A stretch of 64,000 nt of DNA from Desulfovibrio aminophilus DSM 12254 (GCF_000422565.1 NZ_KE383877.1:1-64000), one strand, 5' to 3'. Counted from the first letter of the stretch, positions 41,561 to 50,292 are shown. Numbers and translations are program-made. The notes: generated from the letters alone by a model not told the origin.

Positions 41561-42973
41561 ATGTTCAAGCCTGCCGCCGGTTCTCCCGGGATGGTCCTGT
41601 TCACGGTCTGCATCGCCCAGTTCCTGGCCCCGTTCATGCTCACCTCCGTGGGCGTGGCCCTGCCCTCCCTGGGCCGGGAGCTGGGGGCCTCGGCCCTGCA
41701 GCTGAGCCTCGTGGAGCAGCTCTACGTCCTGTCCCTGGCCATGACCATGCTCACCTTCGGCCGCTGGGGCGACATCGTGGGCCGCCGCCGCATCTACCTG
41801 GCCGGACTCTCGCTCTACACGGTCATGACCTTCTCCCTGGGCTTCACCCAGGGCATCGGCTCGATCATGGCCCAGCGCTTCGTCCAGGGCCTGGGCGCGG
41901 CCATGTATCTCTCCGGCAGCCTGGCCCTGGTGGCCTCGGTCTACCCCCCGGAGGTGCGCGGCCGGGTCATCGGCGCGGTCTCGGCCGCCACCTATGTCGG
42001 ACTCTCCCTGGGCCCGGTCATCGGCGGCTACGTCACCTCGCATTTCGGCTGGCGCAGCGTCTTCCTCATGGTCGTGCCCCTGGGGCTGGCGGCCGTGGCG
42101 GCCTGCCTGTTCGGCATGCGCGACGACGCCCACGAGGGCAGCGGCGAGCGCATGGACTGGACCGGCGCGCTGGTCTACGCCCTGGGCGTGGGCCTGTTCA
42201 TGCTCGGCGCGGCCCACGCCGGGGAGATGCCCCTGGGCCCGGGCATGATCGCGGCCGGAATCGTGGTCCTGGCCCTCTTCCTGCGCCTGGAGGCGCGCGG
42301 AACGAGCCCGCTGCTGGACATGGCCCTGCTCCGCGGCGACCGCGCCTTCACCCTGGGCTGCCTGGCGGCCCTGGGCAACTACGCCGCCACCTTCGGGATC
42401 ACCTTCCTGGCCAGCCTCTATCTCCAATACGTCAAGGGCCTCTCCCCGCGCGAGGCCGGGCTCGTGCTCCTGGCCATGCCCGTGATCCAGGTGGCCGTGA
42501 CCCTGCAATCCGGCAGGCTGGCCGACCGCATGGACCCGGGGCGGCTGGCCACCATCGGCATGCTCATGAGCACCATCGGCCTGCTCCTGGCCGCCGCGAC
42601 CTGCGGCCCGGACATGCCCCTCTGGCTCCTGGCCCTGGAGCTCATGCTCATCGGCGCGGGCTTCGGCGTGTTCGTCACGCCCAACTCCGCCTCGATCATG
42701 GGCAGCGTGGACCGGCGGCGCTTCGGGCTGGCCTCGGGCATGATCGCGGCCATGCGCACCCTGGGCATGGCCGCCAGCATGACCTCGGTGGCGCTCATCT
42801 TCTCCGTGTTCATGGGCCGGGCGGCCATCTCCCAGGAAACCCCGCCGGAGTTCCTGTCCGCCATGCGCGCGGGCCTGGCCCTCCTGGCGGCCTTCTCCTG
42901 CCTGGGGGTGCTCGTCTCGCTGGGCCGGATCGCCCGAGTCGGGCCGGAAAAGGGCCGACCCGGCGGGGAGTAG
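41561..42973 (+). CDS. MFS transporter, DHA2/EmrB (14-TM) type
   Basis: 470 residues, about fourteen hydrophobic segments. MTMLTFGRWGDIVGRRRIYLAG is motif A, RFVQGLGAAMYLSG motif B, and GPVIGGYVTSHFGWRSVFLM motif C of DHA2 drug:H+ antiporters. Second half contains GRLADRMDPGRL. No clear Shine-Dalgarno before the chosen ATG, so the start is uncertain by a few codons. Substrate unknown; multidrug export likely. Confidence 0.85.
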   Translation: MFKPAAGSPGMVLFTVCIAQFLAPFMLTSVGVALPSLGRELGASALQLSLVEQLYVLSLAMTMLTFGRWGDIVGRRRIYLAGLSLYTVMTFSLGFTQGIGSIMAQRFVQGLGAAMYLSGSLALVASVYPPEVRGRVIGAVSAATYVGLSLGPVIGGYVTSHFGWRSVFLMVVPLGLAAVAACLFGMRDDAHEGSGERMDWTGALVYALGVGLFMLGAAHAGEMPLGPGMIAAGIVVLALFLRLEARGTSPLLDMALLRGDRAFTLGCLAALGNYAATFGITFLASLYLQYVKGLSPREAGLVLLAMPVIQVAVTLQSGRLADRMDPGRLATIGMLMSTIGLLLAAATCGPDMPLWLLALELMLIGAGFGVFVTPNSASIMGSVDRRRFGLASGMIAAMRTLGMAASMTSVALIFSVFMGRAAISQETPPEFLSAMRAGLALLAAFSCLGVLVSLGRIARVGPEKGRPGGE

Positions 42974-43007
42974 CCACGGGCCGCTCCCTGGGGTACTCTG
43001 CGCATAT

Positions 43008-43023
43008 CGCGCCGCGCGGCGCG
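43008..43023. repeat. Perfect 16-bp palindrome
   Basis: CGCGCCGCGCGGCGCG, 21 nt upstream of the DUF1254/DUF1214 gene start. Could be an operator, or just GC-rich chance. Confidence 0.35.
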
Positions 43024-43044
43024 AAACCGTGAGGAGGTGGAGAG

Positions 43045-44475
43045 ATGCGGAGGAATCGTTTGGGGTTCGCCGGCCGTCTGGCGGCGATCCTGGCGCTGGC
43101 CGTGCTGCTGGCCGCCTGCGCCGAAAAGAAGGCCCCCGCGCCCAAGGCGGGAGCGGGCCTCGACCCGGCCGAAGCCCGGGCCATCGCCACGGAGGCCTAC
43201 CTCTACGGCTACCCCCTGGTGACGATGGAGATGACCCGCCGGGTCATGACCAACGTGGCCGCGCCGGAAAACGGACACGCGCCCATGAACGAGTTCGCCC
43301 ACGTGCGGCGTTATCCCCCGGCGGGCTTCCGGGACGTGACCATGCCCAACGCCGACACCCTCTACTCCACGGCCTGGCTGGACCTCTCGGCCGGGCCCAT
43401 GGTCCTCTCCCTGCCGGACACCCGCGGCCGCTACTACGTGATGCCCATCCTCTCGGCCTGGACCGGGGTCATCGCCTCGCCCGGGGCGCGCACCACCGGC
43501 ACCGGCCCCCAGACCTACGCCATCACCGGCCCGGACTGGCGGGGCTCCCTGCCGTCGGGCATGAGCGAAATCAAGTCGCCCACGAATCTCGTCTGGATTC
43601 TCGGCCGGACCTCCTGCACCGGTTCGCCCTCGGACTACGAGGCCGCCCACGCGGTCCAGAACAAGTACCTGCTCGTCCCGCTCCCGGCCTGGGGCAAGCC
43701 CGCCCCGCCCGCCGCGCCCGGCCGGGTCGACCCCGCCGTGGACATGAAGACCCCGGTGCGCGACCAGGTGGACGCCCTGCCCGCCGGTCCCTACTTCCGC
43801 CTCCTGGCCAAGCTGTTGCGCGACAACCCGCCCGCGCCCGAGGACGCCCCCCTGTTGGCACGCATGGCCCGCCTGGGCATCGTGCCGGGACAGGACTTCG
43901 ACCTGGGCGCCCTGCCGCCGGAACTGGCCCTGGCCGCCGCCGGAGCGCCCCGGGCCGGACAGGCCCGCATGGCCTCGGCCGCCAAGAGCACGGCCGAAAC
44001 GATCAACGGCTGGTCCGTGGACCTCAAGATGGGCGTCTACGACTCGGACTACGGACGCCGCGCCCTGACGGCCCACCGGGCCCTGGCGGCCAACCTCCCC
44101 CAGGACGCGGTCTACGCCGTGTCCACCGGCTGGTACCGGGGCGAGGGCAAGTACGTCCTGCGCTTCCCATCCGGCCAGCTTCCGCCGGTGAACGCCTTCT
44201 GGTCCCTGACCCTCTATGACGGGGAGTTCTTCTTCGCGGCCAACCCGCTGAACCGCTTCTCCCTCGGCTCGCGCGACGCGCTCAAGCACGACGAGGACGG
44301 CTCCGTGACCATCCACGTGCAGCACGAGTCGCCCGGGCCGGACCGGGAAGCCAACTGGCTGCCCGCGCCCGAGAAGGAATTCAACCTCGTGCTGCGGCTC
44401 TACTGGCCCAAGTCCGCGCCGCCCTCGATCCTGGACGGCTCCTGGGCCCCGCCGGAGATCGAACTGGCGCGGTGA
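43045..44475 (+). CDS. DUF1254/DUF1214 lipoprotein
   Basis: 476 residues: lipobox LLAAC with Cys25, then a DUF1254 domain (YPLVTMEMTRRVMTN, MPNADTLYSTAWLDLSAGP) and a C-terminal DUF1214 domain (VNAFWSLTLYDGEFFF, NPLNRFSLGSRDAL, EFNLVLRLYWPK). Standard two-domain form. Anchored in the envelope; enzymatic role uncertain. ATG after GAGGAGGTGG. Ends in front of a bidirectional terminator. Confidence 0.88.
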   Translation: MRRNRLGFAGRLAAILALAVLLAACAEKKAPAPKAGAGLDPAEARAIATEAYLYGYPLVTMEMTRRVMTNVAAPENGHAPMNEFAHVRRYPPAGFRDVTMPNADTLYSTAWLDLSAGPMVLSLPDTRGRYYVMPILSAWTGVIASPGARTTGTGPQTYAITGPDWRGSLPSGMSEIKSPTNLVWILGRTSCTGSPSDYEAAHAVQNKYLLVPLPAWGKPAPPAAPGRVDPAVDMKTPVRDQVDALPAGPYFRLLAKLLRDNPPAPEDAPLLARMARLGIVPGQDFDLGALPPELALAAAGAPRAGQARMASAAKSTAETINGWSVDLKMGVYDSDYGRRALTAHRALAANLPQDAVYAVSTGWYRGEGKYVLRFPSGQLPPVNAFWSLTLYDGEFFFAANPLNRFSLGSRDALKHDEDGSVTIHVQHESPGPDREANWLPAPEKEFNLVLRLYWPKSAPPSILDGSWAPPEIELAR

Positions 44476-44491
44476 ACCGGACGCCGGACAC

Positions 44492-44527
44492 AAAAAAAGC
44501 CCCCGAGGAATCCCCCGGGGGCTTTCT
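44492..44527. terminator. Bidirectional intrinsic terminator
   Basis: AAAAAAAGCCCCCG-aggaatcc-CCCGGGGGCTTTCTT: GC-rich stem with an A-run on one side and a T-run on the other. It lies between the convergent DUF1254/DUF1214 gene and the MucR-like gene. Confidence 0.85.
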
Positions 44528-44542
44528 TCCTTCAGCGCCCGT

Positions 44543-44992
44543 CTATTTCGCGGCGGCCTTGGCGGCCTTGGCGGGCTTGGCGGCCTTCGGGGCCTCCTTG
44601 GCGGGCTTGGCGCCCTTGCGCTTGGTCCAAAGCTTCATCTCGGTCATCTTCTTGCGCCGCATCCGTTGCAGCGACTTGCAGACCAGGGGCAGGTTCTTCT
44701 TGAACCCGAACTTCTCGCGATAGGACACCGCATCCAGACCGTGACTGGCCAGATGCTTCTTGGTCAGGATCTTGAAACTCTTGCCGCAGACGCAGCAGGA
44801 GATGGACTTCTCCTTGATGGATTTGCCCGGGGCGCAGGCCGGCTCCTCCTCGGAAGCGGCCTCCCCGACCTCGAGGCCCTTCAGGCTCGCGGTCAGGTTC
44901 CGCGTCATGCTCACGAGTTCCTCTTCAGTCATGGTGCGGACGCTCGCCTGAGCCTTCACGATCTCCAATGCAGCTTTCACGAAATCATCCAT
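44543..44992 (-). CDS. Ros/MucR-family zinc-finger regulator with Lys/Ala tail
   Basis: 149 residues. SISCCVCGKSFKILTKKHL, ASHGLDAVSYREKFGFKKN and LVCKSLQRMRRKKM form the Ros/MucR zinc-finger domain (C-x2-C...H...H). The C-terminal 25 residues are a KPAKEAPKAAKPAK histone H1-like tail, an addition to the usual family length. Such proteins bind AT-rich DNA and often silence horizontally acquired genes. The leader is strikingly AT-rich with two direct repeats, suggesting self-regulation. Confidence 0.85.
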   Translation of the reverse strand: MDDFVKAALEIVKAQASVRTMTEEELVSMTRNLTASLKGLEVGEAASEEEPACAPGKSIKEKSISCCVCGKSFKILTKKHLASHGLDAVSYREKFGFKKNLPLVCKSLQRMRRKKMTEMKLWTKRKGAKPAKEAPKAAKPAKAAKAAAK

Positions 44993-45037
44993 TGCATGTC
45001 TCCTGGGGTGATCATTATGTACTGTAAGATGGAATGT

Positions 45038-45071
45038 AGCATATTTTCATGCAAAGAACAGCATATTTTCA
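45038..45071 (-). promoter_or_regulatory. AT-rich leader with direct repeats before the MucR-like gene
   Basis: AGCATATTTTCA occurs at 45038-45049 and again at 45060-45071, 22 bp apart (two helical turns), in an AT-rich region 45000-45090 otherwise rare in this window. Good candidate for autoregulatory binding sites of the MucR-like protein; -10/-35 elements probably overlap it. Confidence 0.55.
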
Positions 45072-45201
45072 ATGATGTCATTTTTTTTATGGAGCGCCGT
45101 TCAGGGACGTCCGCGCGGAACCAGCGCCGACCCGGCGGCCACGGTCGGGAGCGCCGGCCGCCCGGGCGACGCCTGACAACCCGGGGCGTGAGGCGTGAGC
45201 C

Positions 45202-45621
45202 TCATTTCAGCCGTTGAAACGCCAAGATCCCGGCGAAAACGAAGGCGGCCCCGAACGCCGAAAGCAGGAGCCCGAGGCCCCAGACTTCGAAGACGCTGTC
45301 GATCATGACCGTGTCCGGCGTGGCGGGATCATAGCGGAGGGGGACGCGGTCGCCTTCCTGGAACGGGCTGCGGCTGTAGGACCGGGCGGCGCGGGCCACA
45401 TGCTCCGCCCCGTCCTTCGAGACATAGCGGATGATGGGCGAACTCATCTGAGCCCCGCCGGTCTTCACGGCGGACCTGACCCTGATCTCGATGACGGTTC
45501 CCTCCGCCGCGTCCATCTTGAGGTACTCCATGACCGTCGTCGCGAGAATGAAGAGGCCGGGGGCCAGCAGGCAGGCTCCGATGACGGCGAAGGCGAGGGC
45601 TCCGATCGTGTTTTTATCCAT
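45202..45621 (-). CDS. DUF3592 membrane protein
   Basis: 139 residues: an N-terminal and a C-terminal membrane helix flank a beta-rich domain (EGTVIEIRVRSAVKTGG, PIIRYVSKDGAEHVA, YSRSPFQEGDRVPLRYDPATPD), the DUF3592 pattern. ATG after AAAAGG. Follows another membrane gene by 22 nt in the same direction; likely an operon. Confidence 0.78.
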   Translation of the reverse strand: MDKNTIGALAFAVIGACLLAPGLFILATTVMEYLKMDAAEGTVIEIRVRSAVKTGGAQMSSPIIRYVSKDGAEHVARAARSYSRSPFQEGDRVPLRYDPATPDTVMIDSVFEVWGLGLLLSAFGAAFVFAGILAFQRLK

Positions 45622-45643
45622 GCCGCGCATCCTTTTCAGCGCA

Positions 45644-46735
45644 TCAGTCGGTTGGGGGCGGAGGGACGATCCCCGTGATGTTCTGGCGTTCGGCGAAGGC
45701 GAGGGCCTCGGCCAGAAGGGCTTCGTTCCTGCCTTCCCGCCGCATGTAGGCGTTGAGATAGGGCGCCAGCGCCCTTCGGGCGTTTTCCTGAAGATGTTCC
45801 GGCGGAGTCCTGATGATTCCGGATATCTGCGCCGCGATCATCTCTGTTTTCATGGACGGCAGCACCGCCTGCAGTTGATTTTCGATGTCCTCCGCCGGAC
45901 GGGGCTCCGCGGAACCGACCGGGAAGGAGCGGGGTTCCGCCCCCGAGGTCCGGCTTCCGTCTGCGATCATGAATATTGCGAAACCGCCCACGGTCAGGAA
46001 CAGCACCCCGATCGGAAGCGCGAAGAGCAGCCGCGGCCAGAAGCCCGGCGCCATGCCGCCGTGCAGGGACCAGCCCGCGTCAAGAACGGCGGCGCGAATC
46101 GGCAGCAGGAGATCGTCCGAATCGAACGTCGCCGTTTTCAGATCGACCCGGACGCCTGTCTCCGGTGAGTATTCCAAGGATGGAGCGGCTTCCGTCCTCC
46201 TCTCGGCGAACAGACCGGTGGAAAAGCCGAGCGAGAACTCAGCGGCGCCGAGGGCCGCGGACCAGGCGTGATTCCTTTCCTTCATGACGAAGGAGGCGCG
46301 GCGCCCTTTTTCGTCGAACGACAGGACGACCACCCGCTTCATGCCCCGGCCCCCGAGGCTGGTTCCCTGGAAGAACCTGATGGACGAATTCCAGGTCACG
46401 ATGAGGGAATCGCCTCTGCGGGCGACGTCGAACAGTTTCTCCCCGTCGGCGGGGCGGGAGAAGGCCTCCTCGATCCGGCTGACGAGTTCCCGCATGGTCC
46501 TGGGGCGGACGTCGGGGGCGGGCCTGAACACGATGAAGACATCCTGGAGGACGAAGAACATGAAGGTGACGAAGACCCCGTAGAGGCCGAACACCAGGGC
46601 GCAGACGAGGCCGTGTTCCGAGAAAATCCTGCCGAGGTCGACCTTGAACAGCAGGACCGCGAGCAGGGCCAGCAGCGGCCCCCCGGCCATGACTCCCAGA
46701 AAGCTCAACATGAAGCATATCAGTTGAACCGCCAT
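45644..46735 (-). CDS. Hypothetical membrane protein
   Basis: 363 residues: two N-terminal helices (about 5-28, 42-66), a soluble beta-rich domain containing GDSLIVTWNSSIRFFQG and KRVVVLSFDEKGRRASFVM, a third helix near 240-262, and a C-terminal helical tail. No family recognised. Upstream partner of the DUF3592 gene in a two-gene operon. Confidence 0.68.
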   Translation of the reverse strand: MAVQLICFMLSFLGVMAGGPLLALLAVLLFKVDLGRIFSEHGLVCALVFGLYGVFVTFMFFVLQDVFIVFRPAPDVRPRTMRELVSRIEEAFSRPADGEKLFDVARRGDSLIVTWNSSIRFFQGTSLGGRGMKRVVVLSFDEKGRRASFVMKERNHAWSAALGAAEFSLGFSTGLFAERRTEAAPSLEYSPETGVRVDLKTATFDSDDLLLPIRAAVLDAGWSLHGGMAPGFWPRLLFALPIGVLFLTVGGFAIFMIADGSRTSGAEPRSFPVGSAEPRPAEDIENQLQAVLPSMKTEMIAAQISGIIRTPPEHLQENARRALAPYLNAYMRREGRNEALLAEALAFAERQNITGIVPPPPTD

Positions 46736-46929
46736 GAGCCCCCCGCCTGGAAGAGATTCCGCATCATAAAATCATATGCGGTTCCCGCGGACATGTCGAG
46801 CGCGCCCCAGCAACGGGGCCGCGCCCGCCCTGGCGCGGATTTCCAGGCCCGGCGGACGGGCCTCCTCGGGAAAAACCGGGGGCCCGGGTGGAGCGGGAAC
46901 CACCCGGGGGCGACGGCGGCCGGAATCCA

Positions 46930-48150
46930 TCACCGCCCGCGCGGAATGACGGCCAGACCGGCGACCACGGCCAGCAGCGCCGCCGTGCCGCCCAAGATGA
47001 AGGGCGCGCGCGGGCCGATGACGTCCCAGGCCAGACCGGCGGCCAGGCTTCCGGCCAGGGTCGCCAGGCCCGTGACCATGAGGAAGAAGCCCAGGGCCGC
47101 GCCCCGGCGCTCGGCCGGAATGGTCGAGGCCACCAGGGCCTTGCCCACGCCCTCGGTGCAGCCCATGTACAGGCCGTAGAGCGGGAACAGGCCCCAGATC
47201 CAGCCGGGGCCCGCCAGGGCGAAGCCGAAGTAGACCAGGGCGTAGAGCGTCCAGCCCCCGAGCATCATGCGCCAGCGGCCGAAGCGGTCGCTCAGGACTC
47301 CGGCCGGGTAGGCCGACAGGGCGTAGGTCAGGTTGAAGAGCACGTAGGCGGCCACGGCCTGCACGTCGCTGAAGCCGAGGCTCTTGGCCCGCAGCAGGAG
47401 CAGGGCGTCGGTGCTGTTGGCGAAGGCGAACAGGCCGAGCAGCGTCAGGGCGCGCCAGTATTCCCGGGGCAGGCCGCGCAGGGCCTCGCGCAGCGGGAGA
47501 CGCGGGGCCGGGGTTCCGTCCGCCGCGCGTTCCGGGGCGGCGTCCCGCAGCCGGAAGGTGAGCCAGACCGCCGCCGCGCCGGGCAGGGCCGCCAGGAGGA
47601 AGATGAGCCGGTAGCGGCCGGGCAGCAGGGCCAGCAGACCCAGGGCCAGGAGCACGCCCACGATGGCCCCGGCCGTGTCGAGCATCCGGTGCAGGCCGTA
47701 GGCCCGGCCCGCCATGCCCCTGGGCGCGGCGTCCGCGATCATGGCGTCGCGGGCCGTGGTGCGCAGGCCCTTGCCCGCGCGGTCCAGGAGCCGGGCCGCG
47801 AAGACCACGGGCCAGGAGAAGGCCAGGGCCAGCAGCGGCTTGGACAGGGCGCTCAGGCCGTAGCCGGCCCGCACGTAGGGCGCGCGGCGGCCCAGGCGGT
47901 CGCTGTGCCAGCCCGAGAGGCCCTTCATGACCGAGACCACGGCCTCGGCCACGCCCTCCACCGCGCCCAGGACCACGGCCGGAGCGCCCAGCGCGGCCGT
48001 GAGGAACAGGGGCGCCACGGGATAGATCATCTCCGAGGCCACGTCGGTGAGAAAGCTGACCCAGCCCAGGGTCCAGATCGCCCGGGGCAGGCCCAACCGC
48101 CCGCCCTTCGCGGCTTCCGCCGCAACGCCGCGCGACACGTCGTCCGCCAT
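46930..48150 (-). CDS. MFS transporter under fluoride-riboswitch control
   Basis: 406 residues with twelve hydrophobic segments. LTDVASEMIYPVAPLFL is a hallmark opening, GWHSDRLGRRAPYVRAGYG is motif A, and AARLLDRAGKGLRTTARDAMIA resembles the YNFM/MFS_1 exporter branch. ATG after CGAGGGA. Its leader carries a fluoride aptamer followed by an intrinsic terminator, so it should be induced by fluoride. CrcB/Fluc and EriC-type channels are the usual genes under this class, making an MFS member less expected. The substrate (fluoride itself or a fluoride-linked metabolite) is inference. Confidence 0.83.
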   Translation of the reverse strand: MADDVSRGVAAEAAKGGRLGLPRAIWTLGWVSFLTDVASEMIYPVAPLFLTAALGAPAVVLGAVEGVAEAVVSVMKGLSGWHSDRLGRRAPYVRAGYGLSALSKPLLALAFSWPVVFAARLLDRAGKGLRTTARDAMIADAAPRGMAGRAYGLHRMLDTAGAIVGVLLALGLLALLPGRYRLIFLLAALPGAAAVWLTFRLRDAAPERAADGTPAPRLPLREALRGLPREYWRALTLLGLFAFANSTDALLLLRAKSLGFSDVQAVAAYVLFNLTYALSAYPAGVLSDRFGRWRMMLGGWTLYALVYFGFALAGPGWIWGLFPLYGLYMGCTEGVGKALVASTIPAERRGAALGFFLMVTGLATLAGSLAAGLAWDVIGPRAPFILGGTAALLAVVAGLAVIPRGR

Positions 48151-48172
48151 GACCGTTTCCCTCGCCTGAAAA

Positions 48173-48198
48173 CAAAAAACCACGCCCGGCGGCGTGGT
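48173..48198 (-). terminator. Intrinsic terminator of the fluoride riboswitch
   Basis: Minus strand ACCACGCC-gccg-GGCGTGGT followed by a T6 run, 23 nt before the MFS start. It is placed directly downstream of the aptamer, as for transcriptional attenuation. Confidence 0.85.
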
Positions 48199-48235
48199 CC
48201 GTCTTCCGCACGCACTCCCGCCGCATTCCCCATCC

Positions 48236-48287
48236 GGCAGGAGTCATCGGCATCACGAGCGGTTCAAGGGGGACTCCATCCCCTGCC
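48236..48287 (-). promoter_or_regulatory. Fluoride riboswitch (crcB motif) aptamer
   Basis: Minus strand: GGGGAUGGAGUCCCCC, a short loop, GAACCGC, a variable stem, then GCCGAUGACUCCUGCC. This matches the crcB-motif order GGxGAUG...CC, AAC-CGC, GC-GAUGACxCCU, including the pseudoknot partners. A terminator follows, so fluoride binding should permit read-through. Confidence 0.87.
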
Positions 48288-48292
48288 CCGCC

Positions 48293-48321
48293 CTTCTAGC
48301 CCGGGGCCGGGAGGGGGTCAA
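48293..48321 (-). promoter_or_regulatory. Sigma70 promoter for the fluoride-riboswitch transcript
   Basis: TTGACC (-35, minus strand 48316-48321), 17-nt spacer, TAGAAG (-10, 48293-48298). Start would fall just before the aptamer. Confidence 0.6.
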
Positions 48322-48642
48322 TGGAGGGGGGAGGATTGAACAGGCCCAATTGAGAGACGGGATCGGAAAAAAAACGGCCGGGGGACGACTCTACGACTTA
48401 TTTTGTTTGGAACGGACTCTGTAGAATATATATTAAAATGCCGACACCCGCCCTCTTTGCACCTGCCGACCCTGGTCAGATTAAAACGATCCCGCGCCAG
48501 CCCGCTGAAAGAGGCAGCGGAAATTATCCTTGTATCCAAGAAATCGGGTGTGGTACAAGCCAGCCATTATTTACGATCGCGTTCGCGACCGGGAGAATCT
48601 GGCGTGCGGATCAATCTAATTATTACTCAATGAATTGAAGCG
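48322..48642. other. Gene-free stretch at the left edge of the cassette patch
   Basis: About 320 nt with no convincing gene. GC falls sharply from about 48410 onward. No integrase, attI or complete attC was recognised here, so the left boundary of the cassette array cannot be fixed. Confidence 0.5.
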
Positions 48643-49635
48643 ATGATCCAGTTTCTAGCCGACAACATCGACCAACTCGACCTCGCTCTCGACCAGCTTG
48701 CGATTGCCGATCGAAATTTTGATCGGTTTGCGTTCATGCTCATCGACAACGTCGTGGAGCTGACTCTACACAAATTCGCTCAGGATAAAGCTGGTGAGAA
48801 CGAGATGTGGGGACGCTGGGGGGAGCCCAAGCACGACCAAAAAGTAATTAAAGAAGCTCTGAGTCAGAATTTCGATTGTAAGGTCAAGGCTGCTGGCAAA
48901 CTTGGTCTGTTGAATAAGGCGATTTCCGAGTCAATTCTCAATCTTCACAGCTATAGGAACACTGCCTATCACAAGGGCCTTCGGCACGAAGGAATCCTGC
49001 ATTCTCTTGCATTGTTCTATTTCAGAAACGCTTGTACGTTACTGGCAGCGTATGAGCCTGTGTGGTGGTCATGGAGCAGTTCCGACAAACCTTCCCACCG
49101 TGCCCAAAAATACCTAGGTGATCCCAGGCGTGGCGATTACAGAAAAGTCTTTGAGTTCGCCTATGCCAGGCTTGATAGTGTGGCCGCATCCATGCATGAA
49201 GATCTTGTCGGAGACCTATCCGAAGACCTCTCCAAGACCATCGACTCCATAGACGAAACCATTGACTTCTTGGTTGACGGTGGGCCGAAGAAAAAAAATC
49301 GCGACGACGTAATCATCGATTGTCAGGTATGGCCGTTTGCATTTACAGATGACGCAAAAGCATATGCCAAGGCAAATGGTTGCAAAGAAACAACGGTTGG
49401 CGGATTTCTCGATTGGATTACCAAGAACTATCCCTGGCCGCTGAGGAAGGATCCAGTCTCTGGCTGGCGTAAGCGGCTTGCCACACTCCGGCGCGAGAAA
49501 AATCGCCATAACGTCTTAAAGATATACTGCGATTTCATGCGACAAACGGAGAAGATTCGCGCACAAATTGTGGAGGCAGCTGCACAGCTTGATGCATATA
49601 TACAGCAACAAATCGACGTTGCCCGTGGAAAGTAG
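48643..49635 (+). CDS. Cassette-borne protein with a HEPN-like RX4H motif
   Basis: 330 residues, GC clearly lower than surroundings. The N-terminal half is helical, with HSYRNTAYHKG holding R105-X4-H110, the catalytic signature of HEPN RNases, after a nearby FAFMLIDNVVELTLHK helix. The C-terminal half has VGGFLDWITKNYPW and a late helical segment. No signal peptide. Its stop is 3 nt before an attC-like site, so it is a mobile integron cassette. A toxin or antiphage nuclease role is plausible, not shown. Confidence 0.65.
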   Translation: MIQFLADNIDQLDLALDQLAIADRNFDRFAFMLIDNVVELTLHKFAQDKAGENEMWGRWGEPKHDQKVIKEALSQNFDCKVKAAGKLGLLNKAISESILNLHSYRNTAYHKGLRHEGILHSLALFYFRNACTLLAAYEPVWWSWSSSDKPSHRAQKYLGDPRRGDYRKVFEFAYARLDSVAASMHEDLVGDLSEDLSKTIDSIDETIDFLVDGGPKKKNRDDVIIDCQVWPFAFTDDAKAYAKANGCKETTVGGFLDWITKNYPWPLRKDPVSGWRKRLATLRREKNRHNVLKIYCDFMRQTEKIRAQIVEAAAQLDAYIQQQIDVARGK

Positions 49636-49637
49636 CC

Positions 49638-49701
49638 ATCTAGCAACCGGTTGCAGCGGGCGATCCGCTGCGCGGCCCGCCATTGAACCGGAGCGTTAGC
49701 A
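49638..49701 (+). other. attC recombination site 1
   Basis: ATCTAGC (R'', one base off ATCTAAC), then AACCGGTTGCA, a GCGGGC...GCCCGC stem, TGAACCGG and GTTAGCA (R'). CCGGTTGCA pairs with TGAACCGG leaving one unpaired G, the extrahelical base typical of attC bottom strands. It ends the first cassette. Confidence 0.78.
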
Positions 49702-49721
49702 GGCCAAGACGGAGGTGCGGG

Positions 49722-50180
49722 ATGGAGTACCGAGATGTGGTCAGGGATTTCGCTGAGCGTACGAAGAAGAATCTGGAGACCATAGATCGCCTCCGAGACT
49801 TGGGCGAGGAAGTTTATGAGACTACTCAGCTCATCAACTCCATGCTGGGCCTTCTGGTCTTTCCGCGCGAGGAGTTTGTCGACCGAATCCCGCAGATACC
49901 CTTCGCTGATCTCGCGCGTGCGGGGTGGCCCACGCCAAACGTGCGTAATAGATTCCCTCAAGCTCGTGACCTTCGCCAACTCATTCGGTATTTGAGGAAC
50001 GCCATTGCACATTTCAACCTCGAATTCCTTTCAGACGGGGAACATCAGATCAGCGGTCTCCGCGTCTGGAATACCAGGCCGGGAAGCAGAGTAACGACTT
50101 GGGATGCCGAGTTATCGCTGGATGATCTCCGCAACATTGCTGAGCGTTTCACGAGCCTCCTACTTGCGGAGGCCGTCTAA
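49722..50180 (+). CDS. HEPN-family protein (pEK499_p136-like)
   Basis: 152 residues. RDFAERTKKNLETI, EVYETTQLINSMLGLLVFPRE and IRYLRNAIAHFNLEF (R92-X4-H97) match the HEPN/pEK499_p136 family, predicted RNA-cleaving or RNA-binding. ATG after GGAGGTGCGGG. The TAA stop is embedded in the R'' box of the next attC, the usual cassette geometry. Second HEPN-like gene in tandem cassettes. Confidence 0.78.
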   Translation: MEYRDVVRDFAERTKKNLETIDRLRDLGEEVYETTQLINSMLGLLVFPREEFVDRIPQIPFADLARAGWPTPNVRNRFPQARDLRQLIRYLRNAIAHFNLEFLSDGEHQISGLRVWNTRPGSRVTTWDAELSLDDLRNIAERFTSLLLAEAV

Positions 50181-50266
50181 CAGCCCCCTGCTGCCGACGA
50201 GCGGCGGGGGGTACGGCAGAGTGATGGATTGTGCACCGTTCGCGGCTGAGCGGCATGGCGTTAAGC
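50175..50266 (+). other. attC recombination site 2
   Basis: GTCTAAC (R'') at the stop codon and GTTAAGC (R') at 50260-50266, about 92 bp, with TGCCG...CGGCA arm pairing inside. The R boxes match RYYYAAC/GTTRRRY. Confidence 0.68.
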
Positions 50267-50292
50267 TTTGGATCAATCAACAAGGAGGACGT

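Noticed and set aside
43008-43023. Operator palindrome for the DUF1254/DUF1214 gene
   Set aside because: A 16-bp GC-only palindrome is not rare in such GC-rich DNA; kept only as a low-confidence repeat.
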